Notes: generated from the letters alone by a model not told the origin. A stretch of 64,000 nucleotides of DNA from Fen-330 sp050008465 (GCA_050008465.1 JBEKMO010000017.1:5050-69049); one strand, 5' to 3'. Shown: positions 16,168 through 25,691, counted from the stretch's first letter. Numbers and translations: made by a program.

Positions 16168-18693
16168 ATGGATTCTCTCAATCGGCGGGAGTTTCTGGCG
16201 CAGGCGGGGATGGCGTTTTCGCTGGGCGCCGTCAGCGTGGATTCCAACGACCCGATTGCCTCGGCCGCGCCGGCGCGGTGGGCGGCGTCCGAACTCGCCG
16301 GCGCGCTGGCCGAGCGGAAGATGCAAGTCCGCGTGGTGGCCGCGGGCCGCAGGGCGGCGCCGGACGTGCCGGAGTCGTTGGCGATCGTTCCGGGCAAGGA
16401 GATACTGGCCTGCGGAAGCGACGTGCGCGGGCTGGTGTATGCGCTACTGGAGCTGGCCGGCCGCGTCCGCCGCGGGCAGACTCTCGAATTCGAGAAGCCC
16501 GTAGTGGAAAGCCCTGCGAACCGGATCCGCAGCATTAAGAAGTGCTTCGTGAGTGAGGTCGAAGACAAGCCCTGGTTTTACGACCGGGAGGCCTGGCGGC
16601 AGTACCTCACCATGCTCGCCAGCGAGCGCTTCAACCGGTTCAACCTGGCGTTCGGGATTGGTTACGACTTCACCTGGGACGTCCGGGACTCGTATCTCCA
16701 TTTCCCGTACCCGTTCCTGGTGGCGGTCGAGGGCTACAACGTCCGGGTCGCCGGGCTGGCCGAGGCCGAGCGGGAGAAGAACCTCGAGACGCTGCGGTTC
16801 ATCAGCGACGAAACCGCTGGACGGGGCCTCGATTTTCAGCTCGGGATATGGACGCACGCCTACGACTTCTCGAAGAGCGCGAAGATCAGCCACACGGTGG
16901 AGGGCCTCACGCCGGAGACGCAGGCAGCTTATTGCCGCGATGCGTTGCGCATGGTGCTGGAGAAGTGCCCGGCGATCCGGGGCGTGACGTTCCGCATCCA
17001 CGGGGAAAGCGGCGTGGCCGAAGGCAGCTACGGGTTCTGGCGAACCATCTTCGAGGGGGTCGCCGGGTGCGGGCGGCGGGTGGGGATCGATCTGCACGCC
17101 AAGGGCATCGACCAGGGCATGATCGACACGGCGCTCGCGACCGGCCTCGCTGTAACCATCTCCCCGAAGTACTGGGCCGAGCACCTGGGCCTGCCATATC
17201 ACCAGGCGGCGATCCGGCCGCTAGAGCGCGACCCGCGCCAGCTCTCGACCGGCGACCGGCGCCACCAATGGCCGGCTCCGAGCGAGGGCCTCTTTTCCCT
17301 GAGTTCCGGTTCCCGGAGCTTCATGCGCTATGGTTATGGGGACCTGCTGCGCGAGGACCGGCGATACAGCATCCTGCACCGCATCTGGCCGGGCACCCAG
17401 CGGCTGCTGCTGTGGGCCGACCCGGGGTTTGCCGCCACGTGCTCGAGGGCGTCGAGTTTCTGCGGCAGCGACGGGGTTGAGGTCTTCGAGCCGCTCTCGA
17501 TGAAGGGGCGCAAAGGCTCGGGGCTGGCGGGAGGACGGTGCGGATACGCCGACGCCTCGCTCGCTCCCCGGCACGATTGGGAGAAGTACCTGGACACGTA
17601 TCGGGTCTGGGGCCGGTTGCTGTACAACCCGGCGGCTTCGGTTTCGGTTCATCCCGCGCTCGCCGAGGCCAGCCGGCTGCTGCCCCTGGTCACGATGGCG
17701 CACTGCCCGTCGGCGGCCAACAACAACTACTGGCCAGAAGTTTACACCAACATGTCCATCGTGGACGCGGAGAAGAAGCATCCCTACGGGGACACTCCCA
17801 GCCCGAAGCGGTTCGGAACGGTCAGCCCGCTCGATCCGGAGCTGTTCGCGCGCGTGGACGATTTCGCGGAGGAGCTGCTCAAAGGGGAGCGCGGCGCGGA
17901 GGTTACGCCGGCGGAAGTGGCGGCGTGGCTGGAGCGGACGGCGACGGCCTCGGCGAAGCACCTGGCGCAGGCGGAAACCAGCGCGCGTCCCGAGTTCCGC
18001 CGGATGGCGATTGACGTCGCGATCGAGATCGGGCTGGGGCGGTTCTTCGCGTGGAAACTGCGCAGCGGCGTGCTGTGGGCGCTCTACGACCGGACGGGCG
18101 AGCGGGCGGCGCTCGAGGAGGCGCTTAAGGCCTACCGCGCCGCGCGCGGCGCATGGGCGGAGCTGGCCAACCGGGCCAGCAGCGTCTACGCGAGCGACGT
18201 GACCTTCGGCTGGGACAAACACCTGAGAGGCCACTGGCGGGACCGCCTGCCGGCCATCGACGAGGATATCGCCGAGATGGCCAAGCGCCCGGCCGCCGGG
18301 AGTCAGGCGAGCGAGCGGGTAGCGGGCGCAATCCGCGAAGTGCTGAGCCCGCCGCCGCGGCCGGTCTTCGAATGTCATCACGCGCAACCGGCACGGTTCC
18401 AGCCGGGGGAGCCGCTCGAGGTCGAACTGGCATCCAAGGAGCGGCCCGCGGCGGTGCGGCTGCACTACCGGCGCGTCAACCAGGCGGAGTTGTGGCGCGT
18501 GGTGGAAATGGCGGTGCGCGGCGACCGCTATGCGGCGGCGGTCCCTGGCGACTACACGGCGTCGCCGTTCCCGCTCCAGTATTACTTCGAGCTGCGCGAC
18601 CGAGCCGGCGCGGCCGCGCTATTCCCCGGCCTGGCGCGCGATTTCTCGAACCAGCCCTATTTCGTCGTGCGGCAGGGCCGGCGCGAGGGATGA
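16168..18693 (+). CDS. Tat-exported glycoside-hydrolase-like protein
   Basis: The 841-residue product opens with a twin-arginine signal (LNRREFLAQAGMAFSLG). The next domain (about residues 30-130) resembles the N-terminal non-catalytic domain found before GH67 and GH20 barrels: SELAGALAERKMQ, then CGSDVRGLVYALLEL. A likely TIM barrel follows (RFNRFNLAFGIGYDF, RFISDETAGRGLDFQLG, GVTFRIHGESG, VGIDLHAKG), then a helical region and a beta-sandwich-like C-terminus. It is probably a periplasmic polysaccharide-degrading enzyme; substrate and catalytic acids cannot be assigned with certainty, though the Glu in RIHGESG is a candidate. Its last 75 bp overlap the 3' end of the convergent radical SAM gene. 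Confidence 0.7.
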   Translation: MDSLNRREFLAQAGMAFSLGAVSVDSNDPIASAAPARWAASELAGALAERKMQVRVVAAGRRAAPDVPESLAIVPGKEILACGSDVRGLVYALLELAGRVRRGQTLEFEKPVVESPANRIRSIKKCFVSEVEDKPWFYDREAWRQYLTMLASERFNRFNLAFGIGYDFTWDVRDSYLHFPYPFLVAVEGYNVRVAGLAEAEREKNLETLRFISDETAGRGLDFQLGIWTHAYDFSKSAKISHTVEGLTPETQAAYCRDALRMVLEKCPAIRGVTFRIHGESGVAEGSYGFWRTIFEGVAGCGRRVGIDLHAKGIDQGMIDTALATGLAVTISPKYWAEHLGLPYHQAAIRPLERDPRQLSTGDRRHQWPAPSEGLFSLSSGSRSFMRYGYGDLLREDRRYSILHRIWPGTQRLLLWADPGFAATCSRASSFCGSDGVEVFEPLSMKGRKGSGLAGGRCGYADASLAPRHDWEKYLDTYRVWGRLLYNPAASVSVHPALAEASRLLPLVTMAHCPSAANNNYWPEVYTNMSIVDAEKKHPYGDTPSPKRFGTVSPLDPELFARVDDFAEELLKGERGAEVTPAEVAAWLERTATASAKHLAQAETSARPEFRRMAIDVAIEIGLGRFFAWKLRSGVLWALYDRTGERAALEEALKAYRAARGAWAELANRASSVYASDVTFGWDKHLRGHWRDRLPAIDEDIAEMAKRPAAGSQASERVAGAIREVLSPPPRPVFECHHAQPARFQPGEPLEVELASKERPAAVRLHYRRVNQAELWRVVEMAVRGDRYAAAVPGDYTASPFPLQYYFELRDRAGAAALFPGLARDFSNQPYFVVRQGRREG

Positions 18694-20061
18694 TAGGCGC
18701 TTCCGCGCGCTCAAGGAGAGAACGGCTTCCAGCAGCGGGAGGAAACCCGACACCCGCCTGGCCCGTATGACCCAGTTCCACAACGGTTCGAACTTCTTCC
18801 AGCCGCCGGCGTAGGCGATGTGGCGCAGCTTGCCGGCCAGGCTTTCCTTGGTGAATGCTCCCGCGAAGATGGAGCCCCAGCGATAGAATTCGCGGGAGGC
18901 GCGCCGGTGGCCGGCTTCCAGCGTTTCCGGCGTCATCCTGGCCGGGCGGAACACCGCGTGGCGGGTGTCGTACAGATCCCAGTTGACGGTCTTCATGCGG
19001 CCTTCCGCGGTCATGCGCCGATGCAGCTCGGTCCCGGGGTAGGGCGTCAGGATGTGGAACGTGGCGGTTTCGATCCCCTGCTCGATGGACCAGGCGACCG
19101 TGCGCTCGAAGACCGTGGCATCGTCGTCGTCCATGCCAAAGACGAAACTGGCGTTCACCATGACGCCCAGGTCGTGCAGGCGGCGGATGGCGGCGCTGTA
19201 ATCGCGCTCGAGATTTTGAACCTTGTGTTGCGCTTCGAGGTTCCTGGCGCTCAGGGTCTCGAAGCCGATAAACAGGCTGCGCAGGCCGCTTTCCGCCGCT
19301 TTCTCCGCGAGGCCGGGACGCAGCACCGACGGCACGGTGGCGGCTGCCTGCCACAGCCTGTTCATCCCTTTCATCCCGTCGAAGAGCGCGGCTGCGAAAC
19401 GCGGGTTGCCGAAGAGATGGTCGTCCAGGAAGTAGAGATGCCGGCCGGGGAGGTCCTGGATCTCGGCGAGCGCGCCGTCGACGCGCTGGGTGTAGAACGA
19501 CTTGCCGCCGCGAAAGAAGGCTTCCTTGTAGCAGAAGTCGCAATGGTGAGGACAGCCCCGCGAAACCACGAGCGAGTTCGGCACCAGGTAGAGATGGCGT
19601 TGGATCAGGTCGCGGCGGGGTTTGGGCAGGCCCACGAGTGTTCGCCGCTGGGAACGGTACACCCTGCCGGGGCGGCCGGCGCGGAAGTCCGCGAGAAAGG
19701 CAGGCCAGGTGTCGTCACCCGGCCCGAGGAAGACGGTGTCGGCGTGCGCGAGGGCTTCCACGGGCAGGGACGTGACGTGCAGCCCGCCCAGGGCGACGTG
19801 CGCGCCCCTTCGCCGGTAGTGATCGGCCAGCCGGTAGGCCCGATACGCCGAGGTGACGTAGACCTGAATCGCCACCAGGTCGGGCTGGTCGTCGAGATCC
19901 AGGGATTCGACGTGTTCATCCTGGATGGTGACCTGGTCGTCGGCGGACAAGTGGCCCGCCAGGGTGGCCAACCCGAGCGGCGGGAACAGGGAGTACTTGA
20001 TGGGGCGCCAGAAGGGGCTGGCGGACTCGATCAGGGCCGGGAGGATCAATTTGACTCTCAT
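18619..20061 (-). CDS. B12-binding-domain radical SAM protein
   Basis: The 480-residue protein has an N-terminal Rossmann-like cobalamin-binding domain (LFPPLGLATLAGHL, VAIQVYVTSAYRAYRLADHYRR is the helix region) and a radical SAM core with the CPHHCDFC cluster motif near residue 185 (C-x3-C-x2-C), followed by LYFLDDHLFGN and GFETLSARNLE. Members of this class methylate or rearrange unactivated carbons, for example in lipid or secondary-metabolite pathways. The conserved cobalamin His of DxHxxG is not evident in the expected place, as in many family members. A TATACT box 11 nt before the ATG suggests a very short leader. Confidence 0.9.
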   Translation of the reverse strand: MRVKLILPALIESASPFWRPIKYSLFPPLGLATLAGHLSADDQVTIQDEHVESLDLDDQPDLVAIQVYVTSAYRAYRLADHYRRRGAHVALGGLHVTSLPVEALAHADTVFLGPGDDTWPAFLADFRAGRPGRVYRSQRRTLVGLPKPRRDLIQRHLYLVPNSLVVSRGCPHHCDFCYKEAFFRGGKSFYTQRVDGALAEIQDLPGRHLYFLDDHLFGNPRFAAALFDGMKGMNRLWQAAATVPSVLRPGLAEKAAESGLRSLFIGFETLSARNLEAQHKVQNLERDYSAAIRRLHDLGVMVNASFVFGMDDDDATVFERTVAWSIEQGIETATFHILTPYPGTELHRRMTAEGRMKTVNWDLYDTRHAVFRPARMTPETLEAGHRRASREFYRWGSIFAGAFTKESLAGKLRHIAYAGGWKKFEPLWNWVIRARRVSGFLPLLEAVLSLSARKRLSSLAPALPHDEIGLVREIARQAGE

Positions 20062-20169
20062 CTGGGACCCCCAGTATACGAAACTACAAAGTACTTTTCA
20101 ATATAAAGTTGAGAGCACTTCGCCTCTCCCGCGCCGGGACAATGCTAAGATTCCTCGCGGAGGCTTCCC

Positions 20170-20619
20170 ATGAAGCAGGTCTTTCCCATCATTCCCGCTT
20201 CCACGGCGCCATGGGCTGTCCTGATTCCCACGTTGGCTCTCTTGGTTGGCCTGGTTGTGCTATTCGCCTGGTTCGCGTACTCGACGCGGCACGTCCGCGT
20301 TGAGGTCAGCAGCGACGGGCTGAAGATCGCCGGAGACATGTACGGCCGGATGATTCCCGGGCGCGTCTTGATCGCGGGACAGGCACGCGTCTTGGATCTG
20401 ACCAAGGACACGGATTACGCGCTCGCCAGGCGGACCAATGGCACCGGGCTTCCCGGATACAAGGCGGGGTGGTTCCGGTTGAGGAACGGCGAGAAGGCGC
20501 TGGCCTTTGTGACGGATACCAAGAGCGTTGCCTACGTTCCCACCCGAGCCGGATACTCGGTCTTGCTGAGCGTGGCGGAGCCGGGGCGGTTCCTGGAAGC
20601 CATCAGAGCGATCCGCTAA
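20170..20619 (+). CDS. Membrane-anchored bacterial PH-like domain protein
   Basis: This 149-residue protein has one N-terminal membrane helix (WAVLIPTLALLVGLVVLFAWFAY). A small beta-rich domain follows: VRVEVSSDGLKIAGDMYGR, then GYKAGWFRLRNGEKALAFVTD and a last helix with AVEPGRFLEAIRAIR-like AEPGRFLEAIRAI. The order suits a bacterial pleckstrin-homology-like domain, where the final helix closes the barrel. GGAGG lies 7 nt before the ATG. It is followed by a toxin-antitoxin pair on the same strand. No function is assigned. Confidence 0.65.
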   Translation: MKQVFPIIPASTAPWAVLIPTLALLVGLVVLFAWFAYSTRHVRVEVSSDGLKIAGDMYGRMIPGRVLIAGQARVLDLTKDTDYALARRTNGTGLPGYKAGWFRLRNGEKALAFVTDTKSVAYVPTRAGYSVLLSVAEPGRFLEAIRAIR

Positions 20620-20682
20620 CGGGCGTTGCGGCTGCGCAAAGGATGCCGTACGCTGAGGGAGAGGACAAAGGGGGCCGGTGAC

Positions 20683-20907
20683 ATGGATTATCGGGAGATC
20701 ATCACAATCGAGCCCGGCAAGCGAAGCGGGAAACCCTGCATCCGCGGATTGCGCATTACCGTCTACGATGTCCTCGGCTATCTCGCGGCCGGAATGACGC
20801 ATGAGGAGCTCTTGAGAGACTTCCCCGACCTCACGGAGGAAGACATCCGCGCCTGCCTGGCATTCGCCGCCGACCGCGAGAAGAACATCGAGATCCTGGT
20901 CGAATGA
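20683..20907 (+). CDS. DUF433 antitoxin (VapB45-like)
   Basis: The 74-residue protein contains the DUF433 signature GKPCIRGLRITVYDVLGYL, then MTHEELLRDFPDLTEEDI, a helix-turn-helix-like fold. DUF433 proteins pair with DUF5615 PIN-like toxins, as in the VapB45/VapC45 pair of Mycobacterium. The ATG at 20683 is used since the upstream in-frame codons give unrelated basic residues. It overlaps the next gene by 4 bp (ATGA), as expected for a coupled toxin-antitoxin operon. Confidence 0.88.
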   Translation: MDYREIITIEPGKRSGKPCIRGLRITVYDVLGYLAAGMTHEELLRDFPDLTEEDIRACLAFAADREKNIEILVE

Positions 20908-21266
20908 AGTTGCTGCTGGACGAGAACCTATCTCCGAGGCTGGCAGCCGCATTGGCCGACTTGTTTCCGGGAACGATGCATGTTTGCGATTGTCGTTTGA
21001 AAGGGACGCCGGACAGCGCGGTCTGGGAGTTTGCCGCAGCGCAGGGGTTCACCATCGTTTCGGAGGATTCCGATTTCAACGAGCTCAGCGCGTTACACGG
21101 AACGCCTCCCAAGGTGGTCTGGCTTCATGTTGGCAACTGCGCGACCATGGAAATTGAAACCATCCCGCGGAGGTTCGCGCTGGCAATCGCGGACTTCATC
21201 AACCACCCCGAGGATCGCTGTCTGGTGTTGAAACGCCGGTCATTCCGGCGGGTCCGCAAGGGCTGA
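20904..21266 (+). CDS. DUF5615 PIN-like toxin (VapC45-like)
   Basis: The 120-residue protein begins KLLLDENLSPRLAAAL and contains IVSEDSDFNELSALHG. These supply the acidic residues (DEN and the EDSD pair) that coordinate metal in PIN-like ribonucleases of the DUF5615 family, predicted to cut RNA when released from the DUF433 partner. The ATGA overlap with the upstream antitoxin supports a functional pair. All key acidic residues appear intact. Confidence 0.88.
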   Translation: MKLLLDENLSPRLAAALADLFPGTMHVCDCRLKGTPDSAVWEFAAAQGFTIVSEDSDFNELSALHGTPPKVVWLHVGNCATMEIETIPRRFALAIADFINHPEDRCLVLKRRSFRRVRKG

Positions 21267-21378
21267 ACTGCACTTTCGCTTCTGGGCCGGCAGACAAAAA
21301 GCCGGCGGGACACTCGATCCGTCCGGGTATATGATTACCGTTGGCCGAACTCCCGGACTGGAAATCGGAGACAGATCC

Positions 21379-22006
21379 ATGCTGGTCGAGTGCTCGCAAT
21401 GTAAGGCCCGTGTCGATGCCCGTGTCAAGGACTCCGCCCCGCTTCATTATTTGTGACGAAGCCGGGACCGTCACAGGCGGTCATAGGCTAAGTCTGCTCG
21501 TATGTCCATCGTGCGGGTGGCCCCTGATCGGCTGGCAGCAACTCGAGGAATATCAGGAGGATGTTCTCACGGGTCCGGAGGAGACATGGTCTACCGCAAA
21601 GCGGGTGTGGCCCGATCCCGAGTTGGGCCTCCAAAGCTGCATCCCGCAGGACATTCGGGAGTGTGTGGAAGAGGCACACCGCTGCCTTTTTGCCGGCTCC
21701 AGCACTGCCAGTGTGGCGATGACTGGTCGTGCCACGGAAGCGATTGCCAGGCACTTCCTCACGAAAGACAACCCGGGGAATCTCATGCTGGCGGCCGGTT
21801 TGAGGAAGCTTTACGAAGAGGAGGTCATCGACCAGCGTCTTTATACTTGGGGCAAGGAATTGCACGAGCACCGCAATCTAGCGGCCCACGCCAGCGGCGC
21901 CACCTTCAGCCATGTGGATGCGCAGGACCTTTTTGACTTCGCGATGGCCATCTGCGATTACGTATTTGTCTTGCAGGACAAGTACGAACGGTTCATGGAA
22001 CGCTAG
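21379..22006 (+). pseudogene. DUF4145-type protein gene with an N-terminal frameshift
   Basis: The C-terminal 180 codons (frame ending at 22006) encode a DUF4145-like helical domain (EEAHRCLFAGSSTASVAMTGRATEAI, then KELHEHRNLAAHASG) preceded by VCPSCGWPL. The matching N-terminal half of a zinc ribbon, MLVECSQCKARVDARVKDSAP, is read from ATG 21379 in a different phase and ends at a stop at 21456. Joining both phases near 21435-21445 restores one protein of about 208 residues with paired CxxC motifs. One base is missing or two extra are present there. This may be a true mutation or a sequencing error. DUF4145 domains often accompany defence or restriction genes. Confidence 0.65.
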
Positions 22007-22062
22007 ACGCATAAGGGCTAGTACGCGTCCGCATCGCCCTGCGTGCCTTCTGGGGGAATCAC

Positions 22063-22068
22063 TACAAT
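22063..22068 (+). promoter_or_regulatory. Candidate -10 box of nadE
   Basis: TACAAT ends 9 nt before the nadE ATG at 22078, implying a leader of only a few bases. No Shine-Dalgarno sequence is seen. Confidence 0.45.
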
Positions 22069-22077
22069 AGATGTTGC

Positions 22078-23727
22078 ATGCGGATTGCCCTGGGACAGAT
22101 CAACACCACCGTCGGGGACCTGGGCGGAAACGCGGACCTCATCGTCCGGGCAGCTCGGGCCGCGGCGGAGGGCGGGGCGCGGCTGGTGGTGTTTCCGGAG
22201 CTGTCGCTGACAGGGTATCCGCCGCGCGATCTGGTGGAAAAGCCGAGTTTCCTCGAGCGCACCCAGCAGCATCTGGCGCGGCTGGCGGCGGAAACCGCGG
22301 ATCTCGATCTCACGCTGATCTGCGGGTACGTGGGCCGGAGCGAGGCCTCGGCGGGCAAGCGGGCCACCAACAGCGCCGCGGTGGTCGAGCGCGGGCGCGT
22401 CGTGTTCCAGCAGAACAAGGCGCTGCTGCCCACTTACGACGTGTTTGACGAGATGCGCTACTTCCAGCCGGCCGAGCGCCAATCGCTGTGCCAGATCGAG
22501 GGCCGGCGGGTGGCGCTGACCATCTGCGAGGACGCCTGGAACGACAAGCAGTTCTGGGAGCGGCGCCTGTACCGGCGCGACCCGGTCGAGGAGCTGGCGC
22601 AGTCCGGGGCTGAGATCCTGGTGAGTATCAACGCCTCGCCGTATCACATGGGGAAGCGCGAGCTGCGGCGCGAGATCTTCGCCAACACGGCGCGGCGCTA
22701 CAAGATCCCGGTCATCTACGTGAACCAGGTGGGCGGCAACGATTCCCTGATCTTCGACGGCAGCAGTTTCGCCCTGGACGCCGAGGCGCACGTGATCGCT
22801 TCGGGCGCGTCGTTTCGGGAGGACCTGGTGTTCCTGGACACGGAGGCGGGCGCTGGAGACCGGCGCGAGAGCCTGCCGGAGGAGTGTGAGGCGGTGTACG
22901 AAGCGCTGGCGCTCGGCACGCGCGACTACATCCGCAAGTGCGGGTTTGAGCGCGTGCTGATTGGCCTGAGCGGCGGCATCGACTCCTCGCTGACGGCAGC
23001 GATCGCGGTGGACGCGGTGGGCCGGGAGAACGTGGTCGGGGTGGGGATGCCCGGGCCGTATTCATCGGAGGGCAGCCTGACGGACGCGCGGACGCTGGCG
23101 GCGAATCTGGGCATCCGCTTCGAGGTGGTGAAGATCACGGGGATGTATGCGAGCTATCTCGCGGCGCTGGATCCGCTGTTCGCGGGGCTGGAGCGCGACG
23201 TCACCGAGGAGAACATCCAGGCGCGCATCCGCGGCGCAATCCTGATGGCGCTCTCGAACAAATGGCGGGCGCTGGCGCTGACCACCGGCAACAAGAGCGA
23301 GCTGGCCATGGGCTATTGCACGCTGTACGGCGATATGTGCGGCGGGCTGGCGGTGATCAGCGACGTTCCCAAGACGCTAGTGTACGAACTGGCGCGGGTG
23401 GCGAATCGGCGGCAAGCGAGCGCCATCCCGGAGAGCGTGTTCACCAAGCCGCCCTCGGCCGAGCTGCGTCCGAACCAGACGGACCAGGATACGTTGCCGC
23501 CCTACGATCTGTTGGACCGCATCCTGAACGCCTACGTCGAGGACTACCAGACGCCGCGGCAGATCGCCGAGGCGCTGGACCTGGAAGTTGACTACGTCAG
23601 CGAGATCATCAACAAGGTCGACCGCAACGAATACAAGCGCCAGCAGGCCGCGCCCGGCCTGAAAGTAACCAGCAAGGCGTTCGGTATCGGCCGGCGGTTT
23701 CCCATCGCGCAAAGGTTCTCCGAATGA
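22078..23727 (+). CDS. nadE: Glutamine-dependent NAD+ synthetase
   Basis: This enzyme amidates deamido-NAD to NAD+ using glutamine. The N-terminal nitrilase-like glutaminase domain shows the Glu-Lys-Cys triad in FPELSLTGYP, NKALLPTYDVFDE and LTICEDAWN. The C-terminal synthetase shows the PP-loop IGLSGGIDSSLTAAI, then GVGMPGPYSSEGS, TGNKSELAMGYCTLYGD and SAELRPNQTDQDTLPPY. Length 549 matches the bacterial glutamine-dependent class. The frame overlaps the next gene by 4 bp (ATGA), so the two are probably translated together. Confidence 0.97.
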   Translation: MRIALGQINTTVGDLGGNADLIVRAARAAAEGGARLVVFPELSLTGYPPRDLVEKPSFLERTQQHLARLAAETADLDLTLICGYVGRSEASAGKRATNSAAVVERGRVVFQQNKALLPTYDVFDEMRYFQPAERQSLCQIEGRRVALTICEDAWNDKQFWERRLYRRDPVEELAQSGAEILVSINASPYHMGKRELRREIFANTARRYKIPVIYVNQVGGNDSLIFDGSSFALDAEAHVIASGASFREDLVFLDTEAGAGDRRESLPEECEAVYEALALGTRDYIRKCGFERVLIGLSGGIDSSLTAAIAVDAVGRENVVGVGMPGPYSSEGSLTDARTLAANLGIRFEVVKITGMYASYLAALDPLFAGLERDVTEENIQARIRGAILMALSNKWRALALTTGNKSELAMGYCTLYGDMCGGLAVISDVPKTLVYELARVANRRQASAIPESVFTKPPSAELRPNQTDQDTLPPYDLLDRILNAYVEDYQTPRQIAEALDLEVDYVSEIINKVDRNEYKRQQAAPGLKVTSKAFGIGRRFPIAQRFSE

Positions 23728-25691
23728 AAACTGCGGTAGTGGTTCTGCCGATTGCCTTGACCCTCGCGTTGTCCGCTCAGCCCGCGGGCTGGCGTCTGCG
23801 GCCCGCGGGCCGCCAGGTTGCTCTGGGAGCGCTGCCGATGTCGTCGGCGGTTTCGCCGGACGGCAGGTACTTGCTGGTGCTGAACGGCGGCGCCGCGGCG
23901 CCCTCGATCAGCGTGATCGAGACCGCGACCGAGCGCGTGGCGGGAAGCATCTCTGTGCCCGACGCGTGGCTGGGGCTTACGTTCTCGCGCCAGGGCGACC
24001 GGGTCTATGCCGGCGGCGGCTCGCGGGCAGCGGTGCTGGAGTTCGGGTTCGCGGAGGGCAGGCTGATCGCGCGCCGGACATTCCCGGTGACGCCTCCCGA
24101 GAAACGAACCGGCAACGATTTCACCGGCGACGTAACGTTCGACCCGGCCGGCCGCCTGCTCTATGCGGCCGACCTATTCAACAACTCCATCGTGGTGATC
24201 AACCCGCAATCCGGAGTGGTGATCGAGCGGTTCCCGACGGGCCGGCGGCCGTACCGCATCTTGTTCCCGCCGGACGGCAAGACGTTCCTGGTCTCGAGTT
24301 GGGCGGACGGCTCGGTTTACCACCACGAAACCGCCACGGGCGCCGTACTGGAGAAGCTGCGGCTGGGCGCCCACCCGACCGACATGCTCTGGGCGCCCGG
24401 CAAGCCGGTGGTGGAGGAGGAAAGCCAGCTCGAGTGGGTGGCCGCGCGGCTGTTCGTGGCTGCCGCGAATACGAACAACGTGTACGTGCTAGGGGCCTCG
24501 GAGAGCGGCGAGCTGCGTCAGATCGACACCATCAACGTCTCGCTGACCCCCTGGCAGCCCGCGGGGATGACGCCCAGCGCACTGGCGCTCAGCCCCGACC
24601 GCAAGCGGCTGTTCGTGGTTTGCTCGGACGCGAACGCGGTGGCGGTGGAGGGGATTACGGGCGCGCGCGCGGAGCAACTCGGGTTCCTTCCGACGGGTGG
24701 GTATCCGACGGCCATCCAGGCGCTCCGCGACAACCGCGTGGTGGTGTTGAACGGGCGCGGGCTGGGCAGCCTCCAAACCGGGACGGCATCGTTCATCGAT
24801 CCGCCATCGGATGAGGCGCTGGCGGATTACTCGAAGACCGTGCTCGACAATACGCCCTATCGCGACGCCTTGCTGGAGGACGCCGGAACCGGCAAGGACA
24901 GCCCCATTCCCGCGCAGCCGGGCCAAGCCTCGCCCATCCGGCACATGATTTACATTGTCGGAGAGAACCACCAGGACGGGGCGAACCGTCGCAAGCTGGC
25001 GCGCGAGTTCGTGCGGCTGGAGAACTTCCGCGCGGATGGCGAACAGTGGGCCACCGCGGGGATCGCCTCGGATTTCGTCGAGAAGATGCGGCCTCGCCCC
25101 TTCGACTACGAGGGTGGCGAGCCGGCCGCCACGCCCGCCTCCGGCTATCTGTGGACGAACGCCGCGGCGGCGGGCATTTCGATGCGGAATTACGGCCACT
25201 TCGTCGTCAACCGCCCGCTCCAGGAGGTGGCCGGCGGCATCCAGGTGCAACTGGTGAAGGACCCGGTTCTCAACCGCGTGACCAACCTGCGCTACCGCGG
25301 CGCCGATCCGGACTACCCGGACATGGAGCGGGCCAAGGTCTTCCTCGAGGACCTGGCCGATTTTGAGAAGACGGGGCAAATGCCCGCCCTGATCCTGATG
25401 CGGCTGGAGGAGGATATCGCGCTGGGACGAATTGTGGAAGCGGTGTCGAAGAGCCGCTTCTGGACCAGCACCGCAATCTTCGTATCGCCGGCCCTGGCGA
25501 TATCGCCATACGTGAAGCGTGGCGCCGTGGACGGCACGCTGTACAATACGGCTTCCATGCTGCGCACCGTGGAACTGCTCCTCGGCCTGCGCCCGATGAC
25601 AGTTTTCGATGCCGGCGCCCGGCCCCTGTCCAGTTGCTTCCAGACGACGGCGGACCCGCGGCCCTACACCGCCGAAGGCCCGCACAGGTAG
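23724..25691 (+). CDS. Secreted YncE-like beta-propeller fused to a degenerate phosphoesterase domain
   Basis: After a signal peptide (VVLPIALTLALSAQPAG) comes a YVTN/YncE seven-blade propeller (SAVSPDGRYLLVLNGG, LLYAADLFNNSIVVINPQSG). From about residue 405 a phosphoesterase/alkaline-phosphatase-like domain follows (HMIYIVGENHQDG, KLAREFVRLENF, ALGRIVEAVSKSRFW, AISPYVKRGAVD). In the full-size family, loops between these blocks carry the metal ligands and catalytic residue (for example NRTYDQV, DGHQWS, NDHTSGTRPG, DDAQNGPDHVD). Here each loop is absent or replaced by a short join, so the domain is likely inactive. Sits between nadE and a GH57 gene. Confidence 0.82.
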   Translation: MKTAVVVLPIALTLALSAQPAGWRLRPAGRQVALGALPMSSAVSPDGRYLLVLNGGAAAPSISVIETATERVAGSISVPDAWLGLTFSRQGDRVYAGGGSRAAVLEFGFAEGRLIARRTFPVTPPEKRTGNDFTGDVTFDPAGRLLYAADLFNNSIVVINPQSGVVIERFPTGRRPYRILFPPDGKTFLVSSWADGSVYHHETATGAVLEKLRLGAHPTDMLWAPGKPVVEEESQLEWVAARLFVAAANTNNVYVLGASESGELRQIDTINVSLTPWQPAGMTPSALALSPDRKRLFVVCSDANAVAVEGITGARAEQLGFLPTGGYPTAIQALRDNRVVVLNGRGLGSLQTGTASFIDPPSDEALADYSKTVLDNTPYRDALLEDAGTGKDSPIPAQPGQASPIRHMIYIVGENHQDGANRRKLAREFVRLENFRADGEQWATAGIASDFVEKMRPRPFDYEGGEPAATPASGYLWTNAAAAGISMRNYGHFVVNRPLQEVAGGIQVQLVKDPVLNRVTNLRYRGADPDYPDMERAKVFLEDLADFEKTGQMPALILMRLEEDIALGRIVEAVSKSRFWTSTAIFVSPALAISPYVKRGAVDGTLYNTASMLRTVELLLGLRPMTVFDAGARPLSSCFQTTADPRPYTAEGPHR

